Shown piece by piece: positions 18,219-27,412 of a stretch of 64,000 nt of DNA. Location of the stretch: the NCBI GenBank assembly GCA_944323055.1, contig CALUQZ010000003.1, positions 1 to 64,000 on the forward strand. The letters are read 5' to 3'. Source of the DNA: an uncultured Acholeplasmatales bacterium. Its GTDB lineage: Bacteria; Bacillota_I; Bacilli_A; Acholeplasmatales; Anaeroplasmataceae. The notes under the pieces were generated by a model. That model saw only the letters and a program-made list of their open reading frames with translations, searched no databases and was not told the origin of the DNA. Made by a program: the position numbers and the translations under genes. How positions within the stretch are numbered: position 1 is the stretch's first letter; each line of letters starts with the position of its first letter.

Positions 18219-19247
18219 CTAGAATAATGCGGTATCTGTTACACGTCTTGAAATTGCATTTGCACCAAGAACTAGAACCATCGCAATCACAGAGTTAAAT
18301 AAATCGGCAATAACACCTTCAGACATACCTGTACTACCTGCACCTGCTGTACCATCGGTCCAACGATATACTAACGTTGAAACAATATCAGCTGTTTCAT
18401 ATGAGCCTTCACGATATAACAATAATGTCTTTTCATAACCAACATTTAATAAACGACCAATTTGCATAATTAACATAATGGCAAGTGTAGGTGCCATACC
18501 TGGGAATGTTACATATTTAATTTCTTGTAACTTAGAAGCCCCATCAATTTTAGCCGCTTCATAATTCGTTGGAGAAATTGCTATAACAGCGGCAAAGTAA
18601 ACAATAGAACCATAACCAGCACCTTCCCAAACTGAAGAAACTTGATAAATAGGCCTAAAATACTTAGGATACTCTAGTATTGATCTTGACGTTCCATCTG
18701 TTAAGCCCATATTAGTGAATAGTTGGTGTAGTAAACCCGGAGCTGTATTACCAGCAGAACCACCAGCACACCACATAGCGATGATTGATGAAGTTACAAC
18801 TGTTGATAAGAATTTTGGTAAATAAGAACATACTTGTAAGAAACCACGATATGCAGTGTTTTTAATTTCACTAAATAAAAGTGCTAGTAAAATAGGAATA
18901 GGGAAACCGAATACTAGACCATACATACTATTCATAAATGTGTTTCTAAATGCACGCCAAAATTGTTCTGAAGTACTTCCCATTAATAACATTTTAGCAT
19001 AATATAAACCTTGCCATTGCATTTCCATAATTCCTAAAGCCGAATTATATCTTTTGAAACCAATCAAAATACCATACATTGGAAAGAATTTAAATAACAC
19101 TAAATATAGTAATAATGGAACAAGCAACAAGTATAAACGCCAATCTTTAAGAATGGTTTTACCTGCCCTTTTCCATTTGGTACGTTCGAGTTCTTCTAGA
19201 ATGTCTTCCGTGTTTTGAAAGTTTGTGCTTTGTATTGCGTTTTGCAT
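18219..19247 (-). CDS. Oligosaccharide ABC importer permease, LplB/YteP family
   Basis: The 342-residue permease has a cytoplasmic N-terminus of about 35 residues, six transmembrane segments and an EAA loop with EAAKIDGASKLQEIKYVTFP. The sequence KDWRLYLLLVPLLLYLVLFKFFPMYGI near the start matches the family. The N-terminal tail (ILEELERTKWKRAGK) is longer than in many relatives. Ribosome site AGAAAGGAG lies before the start. It forms a heterodimer with the next gene product. Confidence 0.92.
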   Translation of the reverse strand: MQNAIQSTNFQNTEDILEELERTKWKRAGKTILKDWRLYLLLVPLLLYLVLFKFFPMYGILIGFKRYNSALGIMEMQWQGLYYAKMLLMGSTSEQFWRAFRNTFMNSMYGLVFGFPIPILLALLFSEIKNTAYRGFLQVCSYLPKFLSTVVTSSIIAMWCAGGSAGNTAPGLLHQLFTNMGLTDGTSRSILEYPKYFRPIYQVSSVWEGAGYGSIVYFAAVIAISPTNYEAAKIDGASKLQEIKYVTFPGMAPTLAIMLIMQIGRLLNVGYEKTLLLYREGSYETADIVSTLVYRWTDGTAGAGSTGMSEGVIADLFNSVIAMVLVLGANAISRRVTDTALF

Positions 19248-19253
19248 TCTATT

Positions 19254-19868
19254 TTACTCCTTTCTCGAATTATAATATTTCTTCTCTTCTTCAATTTCTT
19301 TTTTTTGTGCTAAGAATTTTTGCTTCACATTCATTAATGTCTCTTGTCTATATAAGAGATCCATGAAAATTATAGTTATAACTAAACTCATCAATTGTTG
19401 AACGAAAACAACCACCATTGACACGAAAATGTTATAGTTATAAAAGCCAAAAACGATACCTGATAAAATACAACCAAGAACGTAGGTACCAATAGAAACT
19501 AATATTCTTTTACCCATTGTATTAATCATCTTGTCCTTTTTCTTGATTATAAATGGTATCAAAATAGCCGTGCACAACAAAAAAGCTAAGTTTACAAAAT
19601 AACTAACTGGCATTTGTTGTTTGTATCCCGTATTTTGCAGCAAGTAAGAATCTGCTAAAAAACTAGCTAATGCTAATAATGGAGTTAATATAATTCCAAT
19701 GGGTCCCCACCTTACCATTGCAACTATAATAATTAATACTCCAGCAGCATAAATTGGAATCACAATCGGCAAAAATACATTAATCAACCAACACCCTACC
19801 AATTCCGTTGCTACCCCTATAATCGCAAGAACTAGCAAGTCTATAATTCTATACTTGTTGATATTCAA
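19254..19868 (-). CDS. Uncharacterised six-helix membrane protein heading the importer operon
   Basis: About 204 residues with six predicted transmembrane segments and a charged, coiled-coil-like tail (VKQKFLAQKKEIEEEKKYY). The N-terminal half (ATELVGCWLINVF, RWGPIGIILTPLLAL) is reminiscent of ECF-type S components, but I cannot confirm that. I chose the TTG at 19868 because AAAGGTGA lies eight bases before it; a GTG at 19880 overlaps that site. It is the first gene of a ten-gene operon. An S component would be remarkable here because no ECF T subunit is encoded nearby. Confidence 0.5.
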   Translation of the reverse strand: MNINKYRIIDLLVLAIIGVATELVGCWLINVFLPIVIPIYAAGVLIIIVAMVRWGPIGIILTPLLALASFLADSYLLQNTGYKQQMPVSYFVNLAFLLCTAILIPFIIKKKDKMINTMGKRILVSIGTYVLGCILSGIVFGFYNYNIFVSMVVVFVQQLMSLVITIIFMDLLYRQETLMNVKQKFLAQKKEIEEEKKYYNSRKE

Positions 19869-19918
19869 AATGCCAATCACCTTTCTTTGTAAAAATGCAT
19901 CCCCCTAAGAAAGCTTTA

Positions 19919-19971
19919 AGTAAACGCTTTCTAATCGTCAATATTGTATATTTTTTTTATTAAGATGTCAA
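19919..19971 (-). promoter_or_regulatory. Promoter and operator of the ten-gene pectin importer operon
   Basis: On the minus strand TTGACA (19966-19971) and TACAAT (19943-19948) have a 17-bp spacer, a near-consensus promoter. The operator AGAAAGCGTTTACT (plus 19919-19932) begins just after the expected start point, the usual place for a LacI-type repressor or CcpA roadblock. Confidence 0.75.
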
Positions 19972-20002
19972 TATATCGTATCATATTTTTACACAAAATT
20001 TC

Positions 20003-20350
20003 TTAATTGTTTTTAATTAAAAATTGAAATATTTGATACATTTTTAAAGCTTTTTCTTCAATTTTATTTAAGCGTGCTTTAATTACAAAATTAGCTTTTT
20101 CAATATAATGACATCCATTATCAATATCTAAAGTAAAAATGGCTTTATTAACACTTTTATCAACAAAAGAAATAGTTATTATATTCGTATAAATATCATC
20201 TATTAAAATATAGTATTTTGTGTTTTCTTTAACTATTTTATAAGATTCTAATTCAATAGTTTTATATTCATATCTATTTCCAAAACATAAATAAGCCTCA
20301 TACTTTGCTAAATCTACTTTCAATAAATTATCTAAAGAAATTCTTAACAT
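20003..20350 (-). CDS. Small uncharacterised protein downstream of pectinesterase
   Basis: The 115-residue protein is not recognised. It lacks a signal peptide or membrane segment and looks like a soluble all-beta fold in the middle with an amphipathic C-terminal helix (LNKIEEKALKMYQIFQFL). It starts 3 bp after the CE8 gene, so the two are co-translated. A cytoplasmic role in pectin fragment handling is only suggested by position. Confidence 0.45.
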   Translation of the reverse strand: MLRISLDNLLKVDLAKYEAYLCFGNRYEYKTIELESYKIVKENTKYYILIDDIYTNIITISFVDKSVNKAIFTLDIDNGCHYIEKANFVIKARLNKIEEKALKMYQIFQFLIKNN

Positions 20351-20353
20351 ATT

Positions 20354-21262
20354 TTACACTCCAAAATCTTTTAAAAAGTCAAAAACATAAACATCAGCTT
20401 CTTTTTTTGTAAGCTTTTTAGCAAAATTTGCTAAATTACCACTATAATTTTCATCATAAATTAAAAATTTACATTTTTCATGCCTATTCGTATCATTCCA
20501 TTTACTAAATAATTCATCATTTATGTAAATATCATAATTACAATTAATAAAAGCAACTTTACCATACTCTCGCCATGGTCTAGCCAAATAATAATTATTG
20601 TCAACCTCTTTATTTCCTATAATGTTACATTTTAAAAATAAATATCCAAATTCATCATCCTTAGAATGTGATGGGGCAGCTATATATCCTCTCTTATTTA
20701 AACATACTATAACACAGTCTTTAAATAAAGCTTTTGCACCACCAAAAATAAAATCTATATCACCTTCAATAGTGCAATTTATATATTTTTGTTTGGTTTT
20801 AGGAGAATTCCTAACATCTTCATCTAAAAAGTCAACATATCTTTCTTTTAAATCATCAGGTAATGGACCGGTAAATAAAGTGTCTTGTTCACTTTTAATT
20901 ATCATATTATCACATATAAAATTTGTCCCTGCTGCATATAACGCAACTGCTTGAGCGTATTTTTTTGACGGTACAGCACCATTAACAATAGTAAAGTTAG
21001 ATAACTTTACATTACTTCCTAAAACTTGAAAAGTAGCGGTTCTAAAAGTATTACATTCTGCATGATCTGGCATCGTTTTTAAATAGTAATCACTATTTAT
21101 AATTATCGTATTTTCTTTATCTTTACCTTTAATTTCTATATTAGATGCCTTAATTATTACTTTTTCTCGATATATACCTGGATCTAAAATTAGAGTATCA
21201 TTTTCTTTCATTTTATTAATTGTATCATTGATTGAACATTTATTGTTAATTGTATAAATCAT
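20354..21262 (-). CDS. Cytoplasmic CE8 pectinesterase
   Basis: The enzyme removes methyl esters from galacturonic residues. The CE8 motifs are present: QDTLF (126-130), GDIDFIFGG (167-175, with the catalytic Asp pair between these two motifs) and YLARPWREY (225-233). At 302 residues it lacks a signal peptide and should act on oligosaccharides after import. The start at 21262 (protein MIYTIN) is set by AGAGGTT six bases upstream; an upstream ATG would add 12 residues with no ribosome site. It follows the PL9 gene after a hairpin and is followed by the small unknown gene. Confidence 0.9.
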   Translation of the reverse strand: MIYTINNKCSINDTINKMKENDTLILDPGIYREKVIIKASNIEIKGKDKENTIIINSDYYLKTMPDHAECNTFRTATFQVLGSNVKLSNFTIVNGAVPSKKYAQAVALYAAGTNFICDNMIIKSEQDTLFTGPLPDDLKERYVDFLDEDVRNSPKTKQKYINCTIEGDIDFIFGGAKALFKDCVIVCLNKRGYIAAPSHSKDDEFGYLFLKCNIIGNKEVDNNYYLARPWREYGKVAFINCNYDIYINDELFSKWNDTNRHEKCKFLIYDENYSGNLANFAKKLTKKEADVYVFDFLKDFGV

Positions 21263-21283
21263 AAATTTAACCTCTTTACTCAT

Positions 21284-21316
21284 AAAAGAAGACTGCAAAG
21301 TTTAAACTTTACAGCC
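21284..21316 (-). terminator. Hairpin after the PL9 gene, probable (leaky) terminator
   Basis: Arms 21292-21303 and 21304-21315 (ACTGCAAAGTTT with one mismatch) form a stem followed on the minus strand by TCTTCTTTT. The T run is interrupted, so it may attenuate rather than stop transcription into the CE8 gene. Confidence 0.55.
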
Positions 21317-21328
21317 TATCTTTATTAT

Positions 21329-24300
21329 TTATCTAATACTTAAACGATATGAAGGTTCAGTTTCTGTGCCAACATTAATGATTTCCCATACATTTTCTAA
21401 ATCTAAATGTAAGTAATCATTATTAATCATCTCAATATTATCTGGAGTTGAACCACCGAAGAATTCCTCTAAACCTCTATCTACTCCGTATGAAATATCA
21501 TTTGAACTATCAGCATTATATTCACCTAATGTGCCTAAGCATTCATCTATATATGTATAACCATCCCCTGAATTTATAGCGAATCTACCAGTGATTGAAC
21601 TATTATTCTTTTCACATATTAATAATTCGTTACCTTGTTTAATTGTAGTTATATTCACAGCACAATTAGTAATACTAATTTTACTAATACCTGTAGTAAA
21701 GTTAATAATACCACCAGCGTAATTATCTACTTTTTGTGTTCCTTCATATACTACTCTTGTAATATTTACCGTTAAGCCAGCTATTCTATCATCACATCTA
21801 CCAATTACACCTGCAGTATATCTGTTTTCACCAGAACCTAAATCAGTAGATACATAACAATCAGAAACATTAACTGATAAACTTGTTACATCTGAATCAT
21901 TTTGAACAAAACCAATCAAACCACCAATATCTTGACCAGCTTTAGTATTTTGACCTGTAATTAAATAATTACTATCATTAACTACTTCAACTTGTGATAA
22001 ATAATTATCACCATCTGAAATATGACCTACTAAACCGCCAATTCGACGATATCCTAAAATATTAATATTTGAAACTTTAACATTATGAATATAACCACCA
22101 TACATTCTACCAATAATACCAACTCTTTCACCAATAGATGAATTTAAATTAATATTATTAAAGTTAACATTCATAATAGTACCATCTGTCACTCTATTAA
22201 TTATACTTATTCTATCTTTATCATCACTATCTTCAGAAGAAATATTAATGTTACTTATAGTATGTCCATTGCCATTTAATAAACCTGAAAATTCAACATT
22301 AGATGAATTAACTTCCCAAACAAAATCAGTAAAATCTAAATCACTTTCTAAACTATAAATAGTTGTCGAATTATTTGGAGTTTGACCACTCATCAAACTA
22401 TAAAAATCATCTCTTGTATTTATTCTTTGATAAGAAACTGACATACTTACAGGTTCAGAATAAGCTGATTTACCGCTATTTTCAATAACCATATGTACAT
22501 AATATGATGATGTATTGTCATTAGTTCCTAAAATATCAATTATATCATCTTCAATTGTATATTTAGTTCCATACGCAATCGTCGTTTGTGCATCTTGAGT
22601 TGGACTTCCTGATACAGATACATACGCAGTTGCCTTAACATTACTTAATTCACCTGTAATATGATAACCATCCCTATTAACTGATAAATTATAATTTACA
22701 ACATCAATCTTTTCATTAGGATCAACAACATACACTGTGTAACTAGCACTAGATGTAATATTTGGATTTAAAGTAGATTTGGCTATATAAGTAACAGTAT
22801 AAATACCAGGATTTGTAGTAAATACCTTTAATACTTTAGACTTTGAAGATGTTTTATTTACTTGATACATAATTTCTGTATCTAATGTATAATCTTCATT
22901 TAATACTAATTCTTTACCATTATAATTAGAAGCATCTAAAACTTTAACTTGTGGTTCTACATAATAATCATATTGATCAAGAATTACCTTTTCTTCACTA
23001 ACTATATTAACTTCACCAAGTTCAGGAGTAGCTTTTTTAACATTAACCTCAAATGTTTTTGTAGTAGATACTGTATCTAGTATTGTGATTTTACCTGTAT
23101 CTGAATCTTTTCTAATTTCATGATAAATTAAATTAGCTGTTAAAGTAACTTTAATATCATTATCTTTAGGTCTATTAACTTTAATTGCAATTTCTTTAGA
23201 ACCTGAATTTGATTCAATAACTTCACTACCTACCTCTAAAACATCTGGATTAGAAGAATACCAATAAACTTCTGTTCCATTAAATTTAGTTGGTAATTTA
23301 AAATCTTGCATAACAGCATTAGGATCACATGTAAGATCTAATGCTAAATATGAAGCCATTAAGGCTGCTTCATTAGTCTCAAGACTCGGATCAACTGCTA
23401 AATTGTAATGTTCATATTCTTCCCAACTTGTTTTATTTAAAGTAGCACCTATAGCACTACCATTATTTAATTTACTTAATGTTTCATCTTTTAAAACTAA
23501 GAAATCACCTAAATTAATTGAACCGTCTTCATTACGTAACTCTTCATGAATATTTGGGTTGCCTAAACCAGTAGGAGCTTTTACAGATACAAATGAATCA
23601 TCTGATAAACCTGCCTCATATTTAGAACCAGTTTTACTTTCAACATAGCTAGAAGCATCAGTATAAGCATCAAAAATTCGATATTCACTACCTGCATTAA
23701 ATAAACTATTATTAACAACACCACGATATTCATCAACACCTAAACTAGCGTTATTAGCATAAGATAATAAACCGTTATAAGTATTATAACTATCTTCCGT
23801 TCTAGCTAAACTGAAATTAGCTGAAGCTGTATCACCTGCTTCAATATCTAATGTAGGGTCAATTTCGCCTGTTTCAACATTAATTTGAGCACAGTTATTA
23901 TAGGTTGTTGTGTTATAAACAGAAATAACACCAGGATTTGAATTATCACCAACTCCATGTAGTTTATTATTAAAGGCTAGACAGTTATACATCAAAACGT
24001 CGCCTTTCATAATAGAACCACCAAGTTTAAAACCAATACCATCACCTAATGTCGTATTGTAAGCTGGGTCAGTAATTGGATTGTCATTCATATCTACTTC
24101 TGCTTCTTTTTCATATAAATAACCATTTTCAAAAGAAACGCAATTATATAAAATAACTCGACCAATATTTCCTGAATCTTGTTTAGCAAACAAATCCCAA
24201 CCATCATCAGAATTACGATAAGCTATACAACTATCAAAAACATTTCCATAACCAACTGTTAGCTTAGCCGCAAAACCATCAGCGTTTTCTCCACCAGTTT

Positions 24301-24895
24301 GATTATCAAAATTGTTGTAAGATGTACAATTTTTAATTAAATTGTTAGCTGGCCATTCATCCATTGTAACCATTGATGAACCGCCTCTTCCAATTTGTAA
24401 TCCTGTATCTCTATTAGCATAGAATTCACAATTTTCAACAACATTATAGCTACCTGAAATATACATACCATTATCACCAGCACCTGTTACATCAATGCCA
24501 GAAATATGATAATAATCACCTGATACAGTAATACCTCTATTAGTTGATAAGAATTCCATTGCACTAAAATCAATAACTACTTTAGCCCCTTCTTCTGCTT
24601 TAATAGTTAACGGATTAGCTGCCGTACCTACATTCATTAAATTGATAGGAATATCAATTTTATAAACACCTTCAGCAAAAATAACTGTATCACCAGGATT
24701 TCTAGTTGCAGTTAAACCATATCTACCATTTAATGGGTCTTCTTTTGTTCCACTAGCATTTTCTTTTCCATCAGGTGAAGCATAGTAGATGTTTCCCGTC
24801 GTAGTAGTATCATCTTTATTATCATTACATGAGGTAACTGTTAATAAGGAAATTAATGATAAACTGCCTACCATCAAATATTTAATTAATTTCAT
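21329..24895 (-). CDS. Surface lipoprotein with PL9 pectate lyase domain, Ig-like and GLUG-like repeats
   Basis: This 1188-residue protein begins with a lipoprotein signal ending VTSC (Cys23). Residues about 35-420 form a beta-helix of the PL9 (PelL/Pel9A) pectate lyase family, with CTSYNNFDNQTGGENADGF, AAKLTVG, and DSCIAYRNSDDGWD as in known members. PL9 enzymes cut pectate by beta-elimination using calcium and a lysine base. The middle (about 500-790) has bacterial Ig-like modules and the C-terminal 300 residues have GLUG-like pieces (IGGLVGHISDGDN, GGLIGFVQND). It is thus anchored outside the cell and should start pectate breakdown. It lies 13 bp after the Ig-domain lipoprotein gene. Confidence 0.85.
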   Translation of the reverse strand: MKLIKYLMVGSLSLISLLTVTSCNDNKDDTTTTGNIYYASPDGKENASGTKEDPLNGRYGLTATRNPGDTVIFAEGVYKIDIPINLMNVGTAANPLTIKAEEGAKVVIDFSAMEFLSTNRGITVSGDYYHISGIDVTGAGDNGMYISGSYNVVENCEFYANRDTGLQIGRGGSSMVTMDEWPANNLIKNCTSYNNFDNQTGGENADGFAAKLTVGYGNVFDSCIAYRNSDDGWDLFAKQDSGNIGRVILYNCVSFENGYLYEKEAEVDMNDNPITDPAYNTTLGDGIGFKLGGSIMKGDVLMYNCLAFNNKLHGVGDNSNPGVISVYNTTTYNNCAQINVETGEIDPTLDIEAGDTASANFSLARTEDSYNTYNGLLSYANNASLGVDEYRGVVNNSLFNAGSEYRIFDAYTDASSYVESKTGSKYEAGLSDDSFVSVKAPTGLGNPNIHEELRNEDGSINLGDFLVLKDETLSKLNNGSAIGATLNKTSWEEYEHYNLAVDPSLETNEAALMASYLALDLTCDPNAVMQDFKLPTKFNGTEVYWYSSNPDVLEVGSEVIESNSGSKEIAIKVNRPKDNDIKVTLTANLIYHEIRKDSDTGKITILDTVSTTKTFEVNVKKATPELGEVNIVSEEKVILDQYDYYVEPQVKVLDASNYNGKELVLNEDYTLDTEIMYQVNKTSSKSKVLKVFTTNPGIYTVTYIAKSTLNPNITSSASYTVYVVDPNEKIDVVNYNLSVNRDGYHITGELSNVKATAYVSVSGSPTQDAQTTIAYGTKYTIEDDIIDILGTNDNTSSYYVHMVIENSGKSAYSEPVSMSVSYQRINTRDDFYSLMSGQTPNNSTTIYSLESDLDFTDFVWEVNSSNVEFSGLLNGNGHTISNINISSEDSDDKDRISIINRVTDGTIMNVNFNNINLNSSIGERVGIIGRMYGGYIHNVKVSNINILGYRRIGGLVGHISDGDNYLSQVEVVNDSNYLITGQNTKAGQDIGGLIGFVQNDSDVTSLSVNVSDCYVSTDLGSGENRYTAGVIGRCDDRIAGLTVNITRVVYEGTQKVDNYAGGIINFTTGISKISITNCAVNITTIKQGNELLICEKNNSSITGRFAINSGDGYTYIDECLGTLGEYNADSSNDISYGVDRGLEEFFGGSTPDNIEMINNDYLHLDLENVWEIINVGTETEPSYRLSIR

Positions 24896-24908
24896 CTATT
24901 TTACCTCC

Positions 24909-26348
24909 CTAAACACTAGAAACAACAATAGCATATAAATTAATACCACCACTAGTACTGCCTAAAGAATAAGATTTACCGCCTTCAAGTGTTAAATCAA
25001 TAACTGTAACATCACCTGTAGTTGGTTTACCTAAAACTTGATAAGTACCAAGAGATGTACCTGCACCAAAAGCATTTTCAAACACTTCAAGTTTTCTATC
25101 TGCACTTGAAGAACTTGATAATGCGTAAATCTTAACATTAACTGAAACACCAACTTCAAACATACCTAAATCGATACTTACACTTCGATATGTTTCATTA
25201 CCTGTTCCACCAAGCTTAATTCTTTGTGTAAATGTCATACCGTCTTGTTCCTTATTATTAGAATCGACAGAAACATTTTGATTATCTCCACTTCCAGCTA
25301 ACACTTTTATCATATTAGGGGCAGAACCAGCATTATCAACCCAAGCAAAACTACTTGTGTAATCTCCTATAGCTACATCATTAGCTATAAAAGTATAAGT
25401 AGCTTCTGTCACTGTTGATTCTATAACATTGATTTTAACAACAAAAGACTTAGTTACGCCGTATTCTGTATATGATACAGTAACATCTTGTTCACCAGCT
25501 TTAGTAGTATCAACTACAAAAGCTAATAAATTGACATCTATAATAGCCGTATTTTCACTATAATAAGTAGCTTTTACTTGCCAATCACTATAATCTAGAT
25601 TTTGATATTGTAAAACTTCTAAATTACCACTGACAAATTCTAGTTTTGTCAATTCATCAAAAACTTGAACTGTATAAAAATTACTTACTGTAATGTCTTG
25701 AGATAAACCATTAGAAGCTTGATAACTATCTTTATAATTTACGATTAAATCATAAAAACCAGCTTGTTTTAAATTTAAATTTGAACTATCTACACTTAAT
25801 TTATTATCATCTATTGTAACATCTTTAGTAGTGCTATCTGAATAATAAATAGTGGCTTTTAAATTACTAAAATCTTCTAATTCCTCACCATAAATATATT
25901 TTGTTTTCACACTATTAACATCTAAGGTAAGACCAACAATATATGGAGTTGTTATTAAATCAACTAAATTACTAACAACGACCTCATAAGAAGAATATAA
26001 TTGTTGTTTTTCATCATCATAAATAACATCAATTGTATAAACTCCTTCTTTAGAAGAATCAAAATCACTAGAATCTATTGTCACAAGACTTGTTACATCT
26101 TTAGTAGTCTCATCACTATAATTTGCTGTAACAACTAGATTATCTTTATTAAATTCTTCATTTAAATAATAGTCTACTTTAGCCTTACTAACATCTAAAC
26201 TTAAAGATACAATATAACTATCAGCACCTTGAGATATATCTGGTGTATTATAGTCAATTGGTGGATCTTCATTAACTGTAGTTTCATTACAACTAGTAAC
26301 TACAAAAAGACAAAGTAAGCCTAATAACCCTATTAAAACTTTCTTCAT
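24909..26348 (-). CDS. Lipoprotein with three bacterial Ig-like (Big_3) modules and a C-terminal sandwich domain
   Basis: The 479-residue protein has a lipoprotein signal with lipobox VTSC (Cys20). Three modules of about 85 residues each repeat a YYLNEEF...LVVTANYSDETTKDVT pattern of Big_3 (group 3 bacterial Ig-like) domains. The last 150 residues (from TYTFIANDVAIGDYTSSF) form a separate beta-rich domain ending in YAIVVSSV, of a kind attached to pectate lyases and probably binding carbohydrate. It is the first gene of the leftward pectin unit, ahead of PL9. A surface pectin-binding role is likely but inferred. Confidence 0.7.
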   Translation of the reverse strand: MKKVLIGLLGLLCLFVVTSCNETTVNEDPPIDYNTPDISQGADSYIVSLSLDVSKAKVDYYLNEEFNKDNLVVTANYSDETTKDVTSLVTIDSSDFDSSKEGVYTIDVIYDDEKQQLYSSYEVVVSNLVDLITTPYIVGLTLDVNSVKTKYIYGEELEDFSNLKATIYYSDSTTKDVTIDDNKLSVDSSNLNLKQAGFYDLIVNYKDSYQASNGLSQDITVSNFYTVQVFDELTKLEFVSGNLEVLQYQNLDYSDWQVKATYYSENTAIIDVNLLAFVVDTTKAGEQDVTVSYTEYGVTKSFVVKINVIESTVTEATYTFIANDVAIGDYTSSFAWVDNAGSAPNMIKVLAGSGDNQNVSVDSNNKEQDGMTFTQRIKLGGTGNETYRSVSIDLGMFEVGVSVNVKIYALSSSSSADRKLEVFENAFGAGTSLGTYQVLGKPTTGDVTVIDLTLEGGKSYSLGSTSGGINLYAIVVSSV

Positions 26349-26431
26349 ATAATTTACTTTAATTATTAAATTTCCTTTCTAAAAATTTGATTAATAAATA
26401 TCCCCCTAAAATAAAAATTAACCTTATATCA

Positions 26432-26483
26432 ATTTTAACATTTGTGTAAGCGTTTGTAAAGAATGATTCCGTAAACGCTTACA
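26432..26483 (-). promoter_or_regulatory. Promoter and double operator of the pectate lyase operon
   Basis: On the minus strand TTTACA (26455-26460) and TAAAAT (26432-26437) have a 17-bp spacer. Two cre/LacI-type sites flank or overlap it: TGTAAGCGTTTGTA at 26445-26458 and CGTAAACGCTTACA at 26470-26483, with centres 25 bp apart. Both carry the AAGCGTTT core. This is the strongest regulatory cluster in the pectin region. Confidence 0.75.
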
Positions 26484-26493
26484 TAAATAAGAT

Positions 26494-26533
26494 TAAAAAA
26501 GCCTTAAAGATACTTCTTTAATCTTTAAAGCTT
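26494..26533 (-). terminator. Terminator of the 26559-27302 gene
   Basis: Thirteen-base arms (26499-26511 with 26521-26533, one mismatch) followed by T6 on the minus strand. It isolates the upstream secreted-protein gene from the pectin operon promoter. Confidence 0.8.
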
Positions 26534-26558
26534 AATTAAAATATAATAATTCTATTAT

Positions 26559-27302
26559 TTATATATTTAAAACATTAAAAGCCATCGCAAAATCATTAAT
26601 AGGAATATTAATGTTACTATTAGCACAAATAGAAACCTTATTAGGTCCTGTTCTTAACTTAAAACTTTGTCCCCCAACAACAAAATCAGTACTAGAATAT
26701 CCAAATAAAAATGGGATACCTACTGAAACATCAACCATCTCATTATTATATCTAATTGTTACATATACTCTATAATTAAAATTTGCATGATGTTCCCAAA
26801 TAAAACCTGCTTGGTCAAGTTGACAAGGTATTTGCGTAGCTGCATATTCATTTTTAAAATAGTTAGTCGTTGAATATCTACTTTGTGCATACTTGCCAGG
26901 GTTTGCAGTATTAAAATCCGTTGAATATACAAAATCTGAATACTCATCTAAATTAGAATAATAAGATGCCGCAACAGAGCGATAAGATGGACAAAATGAT
27001 GGATTATAAGAATTTACTACTACATTTTCTTCAAAATAAGTATCGCCAACTAAATCATAATAAACATTACTTGTAGATACACTTAAATCATCTGCTCCAG
27101 CACCTGCTGTCCATTGATAAGATACCCCAAAATTATATTGTTTAATATAACAAACTGGTGTATTTAATTCAGAATTGACTAAAACCTTCGTTGTTGGTTC
27201 AATAACAGTATTTAATTCCACTGCCGAAATGTCAAATTTAGAAAAGCCCAACACCCCTAATAATACTGTTGCAAATAAAATGATTTTTTTAATCTTGTTC
27301 AT
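26559..27302 (-). CDS. Secreted protein of unknown function
   Basis: The 247-residue protein has a signal peptide (MNKIKKIILFATVLLGVLG, cleavage near residues 24-28) and a mature part rich in Tyr, Asn and Ser with four cysteines. No family is recognised. It looks beta-rich, ending IPINDFAMAFNVLNI. It has its own promoter (minus TTTACA 27347-27352, TATAAT 27324-27329, 17-bp spacer) and terminator, so it is a single-gene unit, placed between the pectin operon and the ABC fusions. Confidence 0.55.
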   Translation of the reverse strand: MNKIKKIILFATVLLGVLGFSKFDISAVELNTVIEPTTKVLVNSELNTPVCYIKQYNFGVSYQWTAGAGADDLSVSTSNVYYDLVGDTYFEENVVVNSYNPSFCPSYRSVAASYYSNLDEYSDFVYSTDFNTANPGKYAQSRYSTTNYFKNEYAATQIPCQLDQAGFIWEHHANFNYRVYVTIRYNNEMVDVSVGIPFLFGYSSTDFVVGGQSFKLRTGPNKVSICANSNINIPINDFAMAFNVLNI

Positions 27303-27412
27303 GTTTTTTACCTCCTTGCATTTATTATAAAAAATATTACATAAAATGTAAATTAAAATATAGATTTTTTTATTAAAAATGTTATAATTTTTATATAAAT
27401 GGTGGTGAGAGT

